Positions 1-13,250 of a DNA stretch of 64,000 bases are shown piece after piece; position 1 is the stretch's first letter, and the number at the start of each line of letters is the position of its first letter. The stretch is taken from NCBI GenBank assembly GCA_963457665.1, contig OY735207.1:34515816-34579815 (forward strand), read 5' to 3'. The notes below the pieces were generated by a model. It saw nothing but the letters and a program-made list of their open reading frames with translations. It did not search any database and was not told where the DNA came from. Source of the stretch: Thysanoteuthis rhombus (taxonomy: Eukaryota > Mollusca > Cephalopoda > Oegopsida > Thysanoteuthidae). The position numbers were made by a program, and so were the translations under genes.

Positions 1-1538
1 GGTGGCTCATGGATATCTTTCAATAAGATTTTCTCCAACTGCATAAGTGGGTAATTCATTCTACAGTTTTTGCCAGTAACTGCAGAGCCACCAGAATATC
101 TTGTTTGTAAAGAATACCTTTATTTTTTGCTGGACATCATGGTGAATCTACATATTTAGTTTGATTAAGCAGTTCATTCAAAACTGTCTGATCTGTACCC
201 AATGTAATCTTTGTGATGGGTAAGTTTTACCAAACGCGTATAAGACAGAAAACTATTCAAATGGCAAAGCAGCAGAGAATACAAGCAACTAAATTCTCCA
301 TCTTAACACAATGCTCAGAGAAAAGAACCAAGTTGAAGTACAATGGAGAAAGAAATCCATATGAATTTGAAAGTCTACCTCACAATTTAACCCAAGCAGA
401 GGATATGCAATCCTGCTTGTTCAGGAGCTACCTTGGAGGTTTCCTCAATACTTGAAGTGGTTTCAGCTGTAGGAGGAGGAAAGATAGTATGACATTACAG
501 TCAACTTTGGAAGATCTTTATAAAACCAGCCTCCAAATACATGGAAATCCAAGTAGAAAAAAAAAAAAAAAAAAGGAAGAATCATGTAAAAAGTCTGAAG
601 TTTCAGCTAAAAAATCATGACATCAATCCCTTCAACACATGGTCACCAAAATGTTTTCATACTGGAATAAAAAAAATTTATTTTTGAATTAAAAATAAAG
701 AAATCTGGAGAGATATTCTCCATGTTCCTGCTACTGACAATGCCTTGTTAAAGACCTATGTCAGTAAATGTCTCAAAAGCCATAGCAAATGACACTAACA
801 AAAAGAGCAACACGAAGGTTGGCCCGAGAGAAAAAAAAAAAAGAAAAAAAAAAAGGAATTGCAAGCAAGAAATAGGATTGACAGATTTGAACAGCATATG
901 TTGCAAGGTGACAAATACAAGATTTCTGAATAGCAGAGGAAAGCTCATACAAGTCATTTCCTAATACCTTGAAACATGGGAAAGTAAAAGTTTACTGCAT
1001 CAACTACACAGTTAGGTCAGGGGGTATAACATTCAATAACTGAAGGGGGCACTCCTATGCTTCATATAGGCATCCATGTGTCTTGTTCTCCCTGCCTAGT
1101 TGGTAGATAGTGACATTGTGGTGATCACAGGAAATACAGAGGTTCCCTATTTTATAGGAAAAAATGTGAAATACAGCAGAGATGGTATTTGAAATACACC
1201 CATGATAAATATGCTGTAGCAGAACTGATGATGAAAAAAAAAAAAAAAAAAAAAGATTACATCATAATCCCCAAAAATGAAAATCCTACTGCGTTTAGTC
1301 AAACTATACATCATTTGACAAGTCTTACTTTGCTGACAGTGATTTTACATGTCAGACGATATTGACGGTCCACGCACTATTGATGACATCAACCTTGCTT
1401 TCAAGTAATTTCTCAAAATGTTGTCATTTGATAGGTCTTGCATCATTATCTTAGAATACAATGCATATCCGATTGTGACCTATATATCCGAGGATGAACA
1501 TTTTGAAGAGAATCAGGGAGGGCCATGAAGAAAGAGAC

Positions 1539-1571
<33 letters not shown>

Positions 1572-1582
1572 AAGCAAAGGGA
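1..1582. other. Non-coding stretch, no gene recognised
   Basis: No convincing exon or conserved domain is visible here. The short open frames are low-complexity or lysine-rich because of A tracts. Long A-runs lie at about 557-574, 1234-1254 and 1540-1558, the last running into the minisatellite that follows. Confidence 0.6.
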
Positions 1583-2064
1583 GGGAGGCGCGTGGGCGAG
1601 GACTGAAGTCTAAGGAAGGCGCGTGGGCGAGGACTGAAGTCTAAGGAAGGCGCCTGGGCGAGGACTGGAGTCGAGGGAGGCGCCTGGGCGAGGACTGGAG
1701 TCGAGGGAGGCGCGTGGGGGAGGACTGGAGTCGAGGGAGGCGCCTGGGCGAGGACTGGAGTCGAGGGAGGCGCCTGGGGGAGGACTGGAGTCGAGGGAGG
1801 CGCGTGGGGGAGGACTGGAGTCGAGGGAGGCGCGTGGGGGAGGACTGAAGTCGAGGGAGGCGCGTGGGGGAGGACTGAAGTCGAGGGAGGCGCGTGGGGG
1901 AGGACTGGAGTCGAGGGAGGCGCGTGGGGGAGGACTGGAGTCGAGGGAGGCGCGTGGGGGAGGACTGGAGTCGAGGGAGGCGCGTGGGGGAGGACTGAAG
2001 TCGAGGGAGGCGCGTGGGGGAGGACTGAAGTCGAGGGAGGCGCGTGGGGGAGGACTGAAATCAA
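1583..2064. repeat. 30-bp GC-rich minisatellite, 16 units
   Basis: A tandem array with a period of exactly 30 bp, apart from small length variants in the first units, covers 482 bp. The core of the unit reads GGGAGGCGCGTGGGGGAGGA followed by CTGGAGTCGA. Variants alternate GCCTGGGCG with GCGTGGGGG, and CTGGAG with CTGAAG. The edge units are the most degenerate, as is usual for minisatellites. Because 30 is a multiple of 3, the minus strand stays open through the array (1513-2172) and would give a 10-residue proline-rich repeat of the type VLPHAPPSTP. There is no evidence that this is translated. The block stands out as GC-rich in an AT-rich neighbourhood. Confidence 0.95.
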
Positions 2065-3260
2065 AGGAGCTTGTATATGTGTGTGTGTGTGCATGCGTAG
2101 AGGGTGGCTGAAAACAAAGATGTTAGGGGGCTGAAAATGAAAGGAAAGGTGAGGGAAGAAATCCATCTTCAATCTTTCTAAAAATTGAAATTAAAAAAAT
2201 TTTTTTTTAAATTTTAAGTTTTTCAGTATATTCTATTTTCAAAAAAAAAAAAAAAAAAAAAAAAAAAATGCAGTGACACAGATTTTTTTCTAAATCCAGA
2301 GATGTAGTTGCTGAAATAATTCTTGAAAAAAAATTCAACTAAATTTTTAAAAATTCATTATAGCATGGGAAATTCATCTTTCAACATCTATCAAAATGTT
2401 AATGAATTTGTTGCAACACCAGTAAAAACGATTCAAGCAGAAATATCTCCATACCGATATACTTTAATCACAGTGTTTATTTCTGATTTTTAATGGCACC
2501 ATTATCACTTTGCAAGTTATTAACAGACTTGTCGCTTTGTCAAAAATTCTATGGCAAGGCCTGTCATACAGAACACTTTTTTTGCAAGCCACTTATTTTT
2601 AGTATCCTCAACTTTATGGTATTGATCATAGTTTCCAACGTAGACCTTTTTTTTTAGGCATAAGTCCTATTCTAAAAAGAACCTTGTTTTTGTGGAGGAG
2701 ATTCATCTTCAGAAGATGCTGGATTGTGACCTTATAATGTAAACCTGAACAAGCCGAGAGGGAGAGATAAGGAAGGGGCAGTGCTAAGTAGAGAGAGGGG
2801 CTGGTTATTCTTGATAACAATTTTAAAAAAATAAATAAATTAAAAAATTGTCTGTCAAACGTTTTTTTTTTTTTTACAGTTGAAATTTTGGTATAAATAA
2901 TTTGATATTTAAGCTTTTGAAAGCAGCCTTTCACTGTATATATTCACTTTGGCTACCATCTAAATCCTTACAAAATTAATGGGGAGGTAGCATTCTCAAA
3001 TAAGCTTGACAAAGTTGCTCACATTAGGTTACTCATAAGAACCAGTATGCAAGCACTGGTCAGTGATCCAAGTAATATTGTCATAAGTTTTGCATCAAAA
3101 TTGCAGTTCTGTATATCTTCTGCCATAAATCATTGTCGATGTATTTAATATTAGTAAAGTATTATTGGAGATAAAAATTTTTTAAAAAAGAATAGGCAAC
3201 CTGTCCACCATTTCTTCATGTTAAAAGTACAAAACTACATGATCAGGAAAAGGTTTTTCT
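2065..3260. other. Non-coding stretch, no gene recognised
   Basis: AT-rich sequence with a 28-nt A-run at 2241-2268 and a T-run of 14 near 2862. No exon, domain or recognisable mobile element was seen. Confidence 0.55.
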
Positions 3261-3970
3261 AGCTGAAATAGCATTAGTGAGCATTTCCTCCCGTTGATGT
3301 ATTAAAAGATCTGACAACCCTGGTTCTTATGATGGAAGCAGTGGGGTATGGTTCTCCCATCAGAAGTTATTCTCCATGAATAGAGTTTTTGATTCACTAT
3401 TGCCACGTTTTTGTTCATACACAAACCCTAATAAGTTGCATTGAAAAGGTGGCAAATCTATTGTATTCAAATTATTGCAGCAATCTAAGACTGTGATATT
3501 ATGTAATAATAAGCACTCAGTACAAAATAGTTTCTCCAAGTCATTTACTTTTTCTTCAGAAACAATGAAATAAAATGTAATAGGAGGGAGAAAAAAAAAG
3601 ACCCATCTTGTTTCTGGAAAGGTTTATTCCAAGACAGATACATGGTTACAGTTATTCATTTGTAATGACTCAAATTAACTTTGGTATTACTTTCACTGTG
3701 TTCAAAAGGAGTTGAATAATATTCAACACATTTTCCATTACATGTTGAACAAAGCAACTCACAGGTTTTATTCAGAGATGTTTTCTCACCAATTTGTCAC
3801 TCGATAAGTTCATTAAATGAGAAAACTAGAAGAAAACAAAATTTAGAACCTATTGGCATAACTTTTTTGATCAGAAATAGTTTAATACTACATTGGTTTG
3901 TAAAAAGGCAAAAGCAGATGTAAACTTAGCTCACTTTCCGGTTAACCATGGTAAAATATTGCCCCTGCAT
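3261..3970 (+). repeat. Duplicated block, copy A (direct repeat with 46583-47288)
   Basis: About 570 bp (3261-3832) matches 46583-47154 almost base for base; I saw only two substitutions, and even a 9-nt A-run is kept. The last part of both copies (about 3833-3970 and 47155-47288) still aligns but with many substitutions and small gaps. The left border is abrupt. The two copies are in the same orientation, 43.3 kb apart. I recognise no coding sequence or known transposon ends inside. Confidence 0.93.
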
Positions 3971-5173
3971 TAGTGTAGTTGAAATCTTTTACCAATCACT
4001 CCTTTTACAGAGTCCATGGCATTGCTATTCTTATATTCTTTACATGGTTACAACACATTCTAGAATAAAACTAGATGCTCTCTAAGCCATTTTTTATTTG
4101 ATACTTGGCAAATTCTGTACTAATGCCTTCCTGCAGTAATTGCCATTGCATTTGGCCACTAGATAAATTATTTATAATTATGCTAAAAAGTTCTTTGGTG
4201 AATAATATTGAGTCACTACTAGTATTTCATGTGAACTAGCTTCAAAGCCATCCTCCTCTTCAATTGTTCTGGTGGTGAGTAATGAGCAAATTCTAATTTT
4301 TCTTGAGAGGCAAACCCATATTACTAAGTAAAACTTATGAAACACGTTTTTAAAAATGGACAAAACTTAATTTCAGTTGCTGATATGCCCTGAAACAATT
4401 TCAACCAATCTTCAATATTTTTCAAAATTTGGGGGGAGAGCATGCCTCTAGATGAGGGGGGAAAAAAAGGGGGACAAATTTCCCTCCAAGTGAAAGAAAA
4501 ATGGGGGGGGGGGCACAATTCTCACTCATTCTTAACATTGACACTTGACTGACAGGCAATTCGAAGCACAAAGATCTACATTTTTTTGCACTTTTTGTAC
4601 AATGAATAGATGACATTTAATATCTAATTCCTTTGGAAAAAACAACACAATTCATTACTCATTTAAAAACAAAGCTAAAACAAAAATAGGAAAACAATTT
4701 CAAAACATGTTAATACAAGAGCATACAATTAAAAATGAAACATATAGCTTGAAGCATTAACTTAGCTATGATAGCTAAATTATGGAAACTAGCATTTTTG
4801 AACATTCATTTAAACACTTCAGAAATAAATTGGTAATACTAATTCTTCATCCAGATAGAAAAGCATTGCTACAATAGATTACTTTTTGAGTATTGAACCA
4901 ACAATCCTGTTATTCATGTATTAAAAAGTTGGCTGAATGAAGTTAACAGACACTTTCACTTGAAATTTTACTTAACATTTAGTATCAGGAAGACAAAACA
5001 CTGGTTGACAGTAACACAATACAATTTGTCATTAAACAAAGTAACAAACTGTCAGTATATATAATATAAGCATTAGTGAAAATTCAACACTTCAATAAAA
5101 GAAAATGTGGGGGATTTTTTTATTCCTTTGAAAGCATTAGTATTCAACCATTGTTGATTTTGGACCCATTTTT
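3971..5173. other. Non-coding stretch, no gene recognised
   Basis: AT-rich unique-looking sequence with a poly-G run near 4503. Short minus-strand open frames around 4178-4616 have no domain character. Confidence 0.55.
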
Positions 5174-5363
5174 CTTCCATCTAAATTTTAGTTGCTTTTC
5201 ATTACAACTACTAAATAGAGAACAAGCTCTGGTGAGAATTGAACCTACATCCTTTCAAATTTGGGAAACCTGTCTACGTGCAGCAACTGCTCAACCATTG
5301 AGTTACCAGAACTCTAATAGTCTGAGTAGATGCATAGAAAATCAACTAAAATTAAGATGAAAG
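5174..5363 (-). repeat. tRNA-derived SINE-like element inside short inverted repeats
   Basis: Read on the minus strand, the centre looks like a degenerate tRNA. There is an A-box-like GGTAACTCAATGG (5295-5307) and a B-box-like GGTTCAATTCTCACC (5231-5245), spaced as in a tRNA gene. The outer 27-bp segments 5174-5200 and 5337-5363 are inverted copies matching at about 24 of 27 positions. The same tail motif (CAACTAAAATTGAGATGAAAG type) recurs at 51848-51872 downstream of another B-box-like site, which supports a dispersed repeat family. Confidence 0.6.
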
Positions 5364-8300
5364 AAATACAAGTCAAAAATTGATAATGGTTGACAAAGTT
5401 TCATCTAATGAAAATTAATCAAGATTATATCTCAATATTCATTCCAATCTTTAGAATATATTCTGAAGATGTGAATGAGCATCAATATACATTTCTTTGA
5501 TGTTCATTTACATTCTACGCATTCTGTTCCATGAACACTGGAGAAAAAAAAAGCCCACATTTTGTTTGTTAGTCAAACACGTTTCTCAGATACATTGATC
5601 CCACACAGAAAAGCAGAGCCATGAACAAACGAATACCAATTTAAAAAAAAATAAGATTTTATTTATCAAAAGCTCTCTTGAACATCTTTTTCAATTGGCA
5701 CAGTGAAAAGGTCCATTTTGACTGAGTAATGCAGTCTAACATTACATAAAAAGCAGATATCAGATATTTAGAAACAGGCAGGATTTCAACCCAGAGCCTC
5801 TAAGAGGAATTTTACCAGGGGATGCAGAGTTTCTTCAGGTGGTGGGAGGAGGACCAGGTGGTGGACCAATAGTGATTTGGGCCCCCAGGCAAAAAGGGTT
5901 TTGGGCCCCTTAATCCATCCTTCCATTCCATACAGATATGTACAATTTTAGATTTGTTTTGCTACCCGAGTCCCTGATACTTTTGGTCCTTGGCCTGACC
6001 ACTCAGTCCACCCCTAGAGGGGTTAGAGGTCCTTTCATTAGAGATCCAATTTTTATCCACCCTCATTTAATTCCAGGGCATGATGTACCCCCTGCACACC
6101 CCTCAGATAGGCCCTGCTTCAACCAATCACCTGTCTCGTTACCTTATATTATTCCATTGGTCTAGAATTGGTTAAAAAGAAAAAATTCCAATATCAGGTC
6201 TTTCATCAATACACACAGGCCAAAGGCATATCAAAAGAAAAAAAGTCAACCATTTCACGTCATGCAGAAAATGGGAGATACTATTTGCCTACCTGACCAT
6301 GCTTTAAAAATTATTTTGCTCATAAAAGCTGGCCTTCAACAATTTTGGGAAAGAAAACTTTGAAAGGCTTCTCTTAAGTATTTGATTATAAGTCTCACAC
6401 AACATCAAAACAATATAAGATTCTGAATTTTCCATGACATAATAACCAGTTAGTAACCCGTGTTTATAATGTAATGAATTTACATGTATAAATGAAAGGA
6501 CAAAAATTACTTACTAGGAAGAAAACAGTTTCAATAGTTAAGTTCTCATTAATTTTTCAACGATCAGCAGATTCATAGAGAATAAATGAAATAAAATAAG
6601 CAGTTTTTCATAGAGATATAATCTAGTACTTGGCATCCAGTAGCATTATAATGCAGGATTAATTCTACTCAGTATTCAAAGAGAAACCAATCAACTCAAC
6701 CCTAGAAGACAATTTGAGAGTCGGGAGGGGGAAACAAGATGCAACACGAGAGAAAAACCAGTGTAGAGGAGGGGGGGTAAGAAGTTAACTGGACCAAATC
6801 AAACCAGCAGACAAAAAAAAACACCAGTTTGAGTGTGGGAAAAGGAGAAAGAGTGTTGACCAATGATGTTACATATTGACTCAACTGAGGAAGTCATCCT
6901 ACATCCATGAAGGAATTCAGTTTAAACTCAGTATGGATAGGAAGGACAAGGAGAGAAGATTAAGACAATATTCAGGAAAAGTAGAGAAAAAAAACAAACT
7001 GTTTTCCTCTTCAAAAGTATTTATAAACACCCCCAATCAAAATAAGATTTAAAATATCAAATTATTTTGTTAAAAAATCATACAAGTCAAATAGAAATTA
7101 CTTCAAAGAGTATACCAAAGTGAAAACAATAAATGGCATTCTTATAAGGGAGTTTAATGAACTTGAACTGTTATCAGCAATTAAAACATGTATACATTTT
7201 TCTGGGACGCACACACACATATCCACACGAATTTGTTAAAAACCAGATAATCTACTACAGGTAGTAACATCCACTTGCTTAGATTCTTTTGATCTCCAAT
7301 GACACAAGATAATACAGTATTTTGTATTACATGAACATATTAAAATGATATTCTTATACTGGGCTGTTTCAACTTATAATTACTTCTGCTTATTAACTTC
7401 AAAAACTTTTTTCTGAAAGATTTTTCAAGCATTGAAAGCTAGTTTGAAATCAAAGATACTGACAAAATATGCATAACAGGATATTTCATCTATATTTACC
7501 AAGCTTAGTTTAGTATTGCATAAGACTAAATAAGAGTTGGGGGGCGCTGTTTCACCAACACCATAAACTTTCATTCGAGATAGTGGTTTCTACCTGGGTT
7601 TGGCTAAAGAACATATGTAGCAAATCTACAGCTATCTAATCCATTAATCAAGTACATCTAATCATGGAAACGGGTGGAAAAATGAGCCACAATTATGACT
7701 ATAAAAGAAGATTTGAAAAAAATCCAAGTCCAACAGGTGAAAAAAAAAAAAGAAAATTTAAGTAGATTCAAAATCATGGTTCTTGAAGGGGCCCCAATTT
7801 TTCAAGCTTTAGTATTCTATAATGAAAAAAAAATGAACTATTCTTTTAGATACAAAGTTTACAGCTTCAAACACTAAAATATTAAAAATTCCCCGAAATA
7901 TATTTCATTTCAGTCAATTATTTCCCCAATATCTGTTAAAGTAATTATGTAGATTTTTCAGTCGGTTTTGTGTTTTATAGAATTAGATATTGTACAGTGA
8001 TTTTTTCTTTCTTGTTAGGATCAGTTGTTTACCATGTAACAAAATCAGTTAAAATCAACATGGCTCATCAGCAGTGTGGATCAAACAACTCTCCACCTCT
8101 TACAGGCCCTAGGCAACCACATAGTTCGCTTATGCTTCAGGCAGGCTCTGACTACCACATGGGTAGATAGGATAGTTTAGCCATGGATGAACACCCCATC
8201 TTAGAGAAGTTTGCTGTGACAGGTAAAACTTAGAGCTTGAGCATGAGACTGGTGACTTCAAATAGAATATACTTGCAATTGAAATCACAAAACAGCCTTA

Positions 8301-10863
8301 TTCTGCATATCGGCCATTTCTTTGAGGACACCCTGTGTATGTATAGATATAGAAAGAATGAGTGTCTCAGATTACACAAGAAGAAAAAAAAAAAAAAACT
8401 GATTTCAGCTAAATCAATTTTTCTGACATTAAAAAATGCACATGAAATGACCATGCTGAATTCTATGTGCCACTAAATTTTGATCTCCAATAATCTTAGG
8501 ATACATTTTTGTTCTCAAATACAAAAAAACTTATTTTAGATATTTAAATATGCAAAATTATTTGGACAAGTACTCTTTTCATCACAATGGAAAATTGGAG
8601 GTATAATGAAGATTCCACATCCTAGACCTTTAAACAACATTTACTTGTCTTATAATGCAAAAAGTTGCATGTTATTTTTTTAAAAATTAGGGTGATCTAC
8701 CTAAAGTTGATAAAATTTATTTGGTTTTCAATGCAAATAAAAAAAAACAAAAACTGATTCAATATTACATTAACTAGTGTCGAAAGCTTTCAGATAAAAA
8801 GCAGAAACTGGTGATATATTGACTACTTTTTGGCAACATGTCTGGAAAAAAAGGATTTTTCTTTTTTTATTAAAAAAGATCTGAGCAGAGCTATTTATTC
8901 ATGTAAAACCTAGCCAGCAAGTTTTATAAATGGAAGAAAAAAAAAAAAAAAAAAAAAAGACTCTTACAAAAAGCTATATCGCCTATTTTAAAAATGTTAA
9001 CTGACACTAAACTTCATGGGTAGATTTCACACCTGTGACCTTCAGTTTCATTCTCTACCACTGAACAAATCAGGTTCTGAAAGAGGGTTAATATAACTAA
9101 CAAAGGATAAGAGGTTGGAATGAAGCAGAAGAGGAAGGGGGAAAAAGCATCCTTGAAACTGGTCCTCACATCATAAAATGCAAAAAAGCATGAAAATAAA
9201 TTGCTCATATGATAACTGCAATGGTTTCAAGAGTTATTAACTAATCCTGATTGGTTGATTGCTTGCTAGTTCAATGAAACACAATCAATAATAATGGAGT
9301 CATCCTATCTTGTTACTGCAGGTGAGGTAGAAAGAAAAAAAAAAAAAAAGTGAGAAAAAAAAAACAAAACGTTGAAATACAAAATTGCTGTAGGATTCGG
9401 GAAATCATAGTGATCAATAAGGGTTTCTTGCGGTCCCCCCCCTACTCCTCTATCGCAAAATTGTCAGCAGCAAGTTATCAGTAGGCAGAATTGAATCAAC
9501 AATTGAAGTTCCCTCAGGATGACAGCCGGCCATTTGTATATACTAAGTCAACGGGAGAAACTGCAAGGCACTGCTATAAAATTAATGGCATACAATACAC
9601 TAATGTTTGACCAAGTACAGAGCAGGGTGCTGAGAGGACACTGTAATGGAAATAAGAACTATGTTGTTGTTGTTGGTGGTGGTGGTAGTATGAGCAGTAA
9701 AGGACACAATAGGAGAGAGAGGTGGTAATAGCCAGGGCAAAATCAAATAACAGGAGGTGGTAGAAGTAGTAGCAATAAGACATTGTATTAGTAGTCTGTC
9801 ATTGTAGACCTGATCATCACAGGATCCTTCTCCAAAATGAAGGAATGGAATATCAAACCTAATTTTTGTTTTTCGTTCGTACCACTGAATATAAGATGGG
9901 AGAGGTTATAGGATGAATAGTTATGAGCAAGATAAGGAGCATTAGCAGTTGGAAAAAAAGAAAAGAAAAAAGTTACATGAAGTAAAAGATTCCAATACCT
10001 AAATTCCTGCTCATAGGTTCAAACTAGGAATTGTCCTCAGTCAATCTTTTCTATATGCAAGTGAGATTCTTCTATAAGCATTAATTTGGCATTGACTTCC
10101 ATTTCCTGAATACTTCTAACTGAAACTTAGTGGGGGGGGGCATGCCATCATTATGTCAGATTTACTTGAGAAATTATACATGTAATCTACAAAATCTAAA
10201 TTGAAAGATTTTGTACAAAGCAATAAGTTAAGATACAAGTTATCATTAATTCGAAGTAGGCTAACTCAAATATTTCATCGTTTTCATTATAATTTATCTT
10301 TTAAGGGAAAAACCTACATACACTAAGCTGTAGATAGAATGGAGGAAAGAGATTAAAATTTCTCGCCCATTCAATTCATGTTTAATTGCTATATCCTCTC
10401 CAGGAATCTTTTGAACTATTTTTATTTTAATTGTGCCAATTGAAAACACTAAAAAGCTTACACAAAACGAAAGATCAATTCCTGAAAAGAAGAACCATTG
10501 TTCTAGAAATCTTATCTCCGTTAAAATTAATTGATGACAGGATGCTACATATTGTTCTTGAAATGACATTTTTCTGTCTACAAACTGATACAGATTATCT
10601 TTTGACATATCCAAGCACGAGGATCAGCCATTTATGAATCATACAATAAGAGCCATTTCAAACATTTATAAAACAGTTCCTAAGCAACACTAGCCATCAG
10701 CAACAGCCTGGACGAGCACTGAGCATAGCAAGTTAGAACCAGGTCCTTCACACTTATGCTGACTTTAGAGGCCTTTATTTCAAGATATATAATATGAATA
10801 AGAGGAATGCACAATGTGTAGATGTCATAATGCTGAAGAGGAACACAGAACAAACAAGAAATG

Positions 10864-10897
<34 letters not shown>

Positions 10898-11981
10898 TGC
10901 CAGTAAGAAAATAGCATGATTCCCCTAATATTACAGAAGTTTTTATTTGCATGCATGATAATAGTCAGCAAAGTGACAGGTCATGGATTAGTTATTATAA
11001 AGGAGCAATTAATATAAATGCCTCACTGACTGCTAGAGCTGGGTCTTTTTTCATATATGTTACATAGAAATGTCACAGAAAATGGCCATCTTAGATTGCC
11101 ACTAATCAACCTGGGTGATATTTTTGCTCCAGAACTAGTAAATGGCATACTTTGTCACAAAGGACAAAACATAGCAGAATTGAGTTTTTTGCCCAGATAG
11201 ATGCCAGCAAAGTATTTTAACTATCATTCAAGTTTCAGGTTGCCTACTGTAGCAGCAATCATGGAAATGGGTTTTACGAACTAGAGTTATACTTGGTTCC
11301 ATAAGGCTGAGGTTAGGAAAGAAGTGAGTGGTAGCCGCTATAAACCCCTTTGAAACAGGCAAGTAGGAGAATACTGTCCCCCAGCATTTCCATCACCGTA
11401 GAGGGTTGTTTTCAAACCATTTTTCAGCAAGTGTAAAGAGTTCAACCCTTATCAGGTGCTCTACTACTAATGATTCATGTTATGTCTTTATCATATATGA
11501 TCAAAGTAAAAGCAATCATAACTACCAAAGCAAATCCTGAAATGGTTGTTATATATCTGTCATTATTATAACATGTAGATTAACAAGTTTAGCCTAGTCT
11601 TGCGAAAGGCCATTTGAGATGCAAAATTTTCACTCATCTAAAACTGAAGTTAAAATCACAAGTCTGATCAGGTGGTATCATGTGATAAGCTGCTAAGGTG
11701 AGAGAAGATTCCTAGTTCAGAAATAAGTGCCACACACATACACATCAAGAGAGGGAAGAAATGATAGCTACATTTTATTAAATTTAATGAGACCCTACAA
11801 AAAAAAAAAAAAAAATTTTTTTTTTAGATTTTTAAAAAAAATTTAAAAAAAAAAAAAAATCAATTTGCCAATTTACCCCTGCTATCATCTCAATTGCTTA
11901 ACAGCCAAAATTTAGATTTTTTTTTTTTATATATCAAGGATTGTTTCTAGTTATTTTTCACAGAAGTACAGTAATCCTGCT

Positions 11982-11984
<3 letters not shown>
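5364..11984. other. Non-coding repeat-rich stretch, no gene recognised
   Basis: No exon-like segment with splice sites and domain character was found. The region holds long A-runs (8937-8958, 10866-10891, about 11799-11815), a GGT-rich trinucleotide patch near 9663-9690, and short poly-C and poly-G runs (about 9436, 10132). A stretch near 8060-8350 looks like old dispersed repeat material, but I could not assign it. Confidence 0.5.

Positions 11985-12033
<49 letters not shown>
11985..12033. repeat. (AT)17 followed by (GT)n microsatellite
   Basis: An uninterrupted AT dinucleotide run is followed directly by a GT run of about 15 nt. This is a compound microsatellite. Confidence 0.97.
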
Positions 12034-13189
12034 AGTCATAAGATCTCTTAAAAGTTTACTGGGATGTATGTGCCACAAAAAATAAAGTGGGTTTTTCCCC
12101 AGCTTCTGCAACCGAAAACAATGTCATCATAGAATGAAACCCACGCAGAAATTAGTTTTCATTACATGACTAAACAGGAAAACTTGTAGGCTATATGATC
12201 AAATTTCTAATCCAGGGATAAGTGTAACTCACCATGATTTTGGTCCTTCAAAACATGGAAAATCTTTGATATAAAATATTTTTCTTTAACCAAGAAAGTG
12301 TAAATTTTTATTTAACATATTTTTGGCTTTTTTTTATACTCATAAAAATTTGGGCATTAAGTATCTTCGTAAGTTAGTCTTGGAAGGGTTAAATCTAGAG
12401 AGCAAATACTGTTTGGTAACCAAGGATTAGAGTGGGGTCAAGATATATACAAGTTCAATAACTGTAGTTTAAAAAGTAAGACTTATTAACCATTACTTGA
12501 CAAGGAGGAATGAAATAATTTGAGGATTACCTTTTTTTTTTAATTCTTCTCCCATGTGTTAAAATCTGTTGAGTAGCTATAAGAGCGTATATAAAGCAAA
12601 CCCCCAGAATGTTTAACACAGAATTGTCTGCATTACTCAGATTGAAGTGAGTGGATTGGTCCAACCAGTATATTTGCAACCATTTTTCTGAGAAGTGTCC
12701 ATTGTTCTGGTTATGGCTACGTTACAGAGGACTCTAGCAGAACTCATGATTCCAAGATTCTACAATATAATTGATCTACGATCCAAGTTCTTTGGCAGCT
12801 AAAACTTACATCTGAACAGCTAGGACATTCGAGTGCTTTTGTTTGTTAATTTTTACATAAAGCATAAATAAAATGACTAAATATAAATAATGATGAATAG
12901 TCAATACAATTAGGTAGTTATTGAAAATGACTAAAAATTGACCAAGACAGAGTCGAATGAATCTAGACTTGAGTTGCCCTTGAGAGAGAGGGAGGAGAAA
13001 AAAAGAAAAAAAAAAAAAAAAGTGAATATTGCTTTGACAAATCAATAGTCTATATTCAATTAGCCTGTAAGACAGAAATACATATCACAAGCTTGGCAGC
13101 TGCATGGTCAAACTCCACTCCTACTGAAGATGATTACAGCAACTTTTATATTGTATATAGAATAAATAAATTCATAGATATTTAAGACT
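12034..13189. other. Non-coding stretch, no gene recognised
   Basis: AT-rich sequence without a recognisable exon. A purine tract with a 16-nt A-run ends near 13021. Confidence 0.5.
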
Positions 13190-13250
13190 TGTCAGCTTGG
13201 CTCAGTAGGTAAGATAGCAGGTTACCAATGACTTGGTCATGAATACAGTA
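13190..13250 (+). repeat. Degenerate tRNA-like (SINE-type) head
   Basis: An A-box-like CTTGGCTCAGTAGG lies at 13196-13209. A weak B-box-like site (TTGGTCATGAATAC) follows about 35 bp later. The spacing fits a tRNA-derived SINE head, but the B box is poor and no tail was identified. Confidence 0.4.

Noticed and set aside
5938-6165. Plus-strand frame with hydrophobic start and proline-rich remainder
   Set aside because: No homology recognised and no splice context; it lies beside GGGCCC-rich repeat-like sequence similar in style to that near 52210.
8230-8454. ACAGGGTGTCC-like motif near 8330 (minus strand), seen at ends of some DNA transposons
   Set aside because: A single short motif without a matching inverted end or transposase remains; not enough to call an element.
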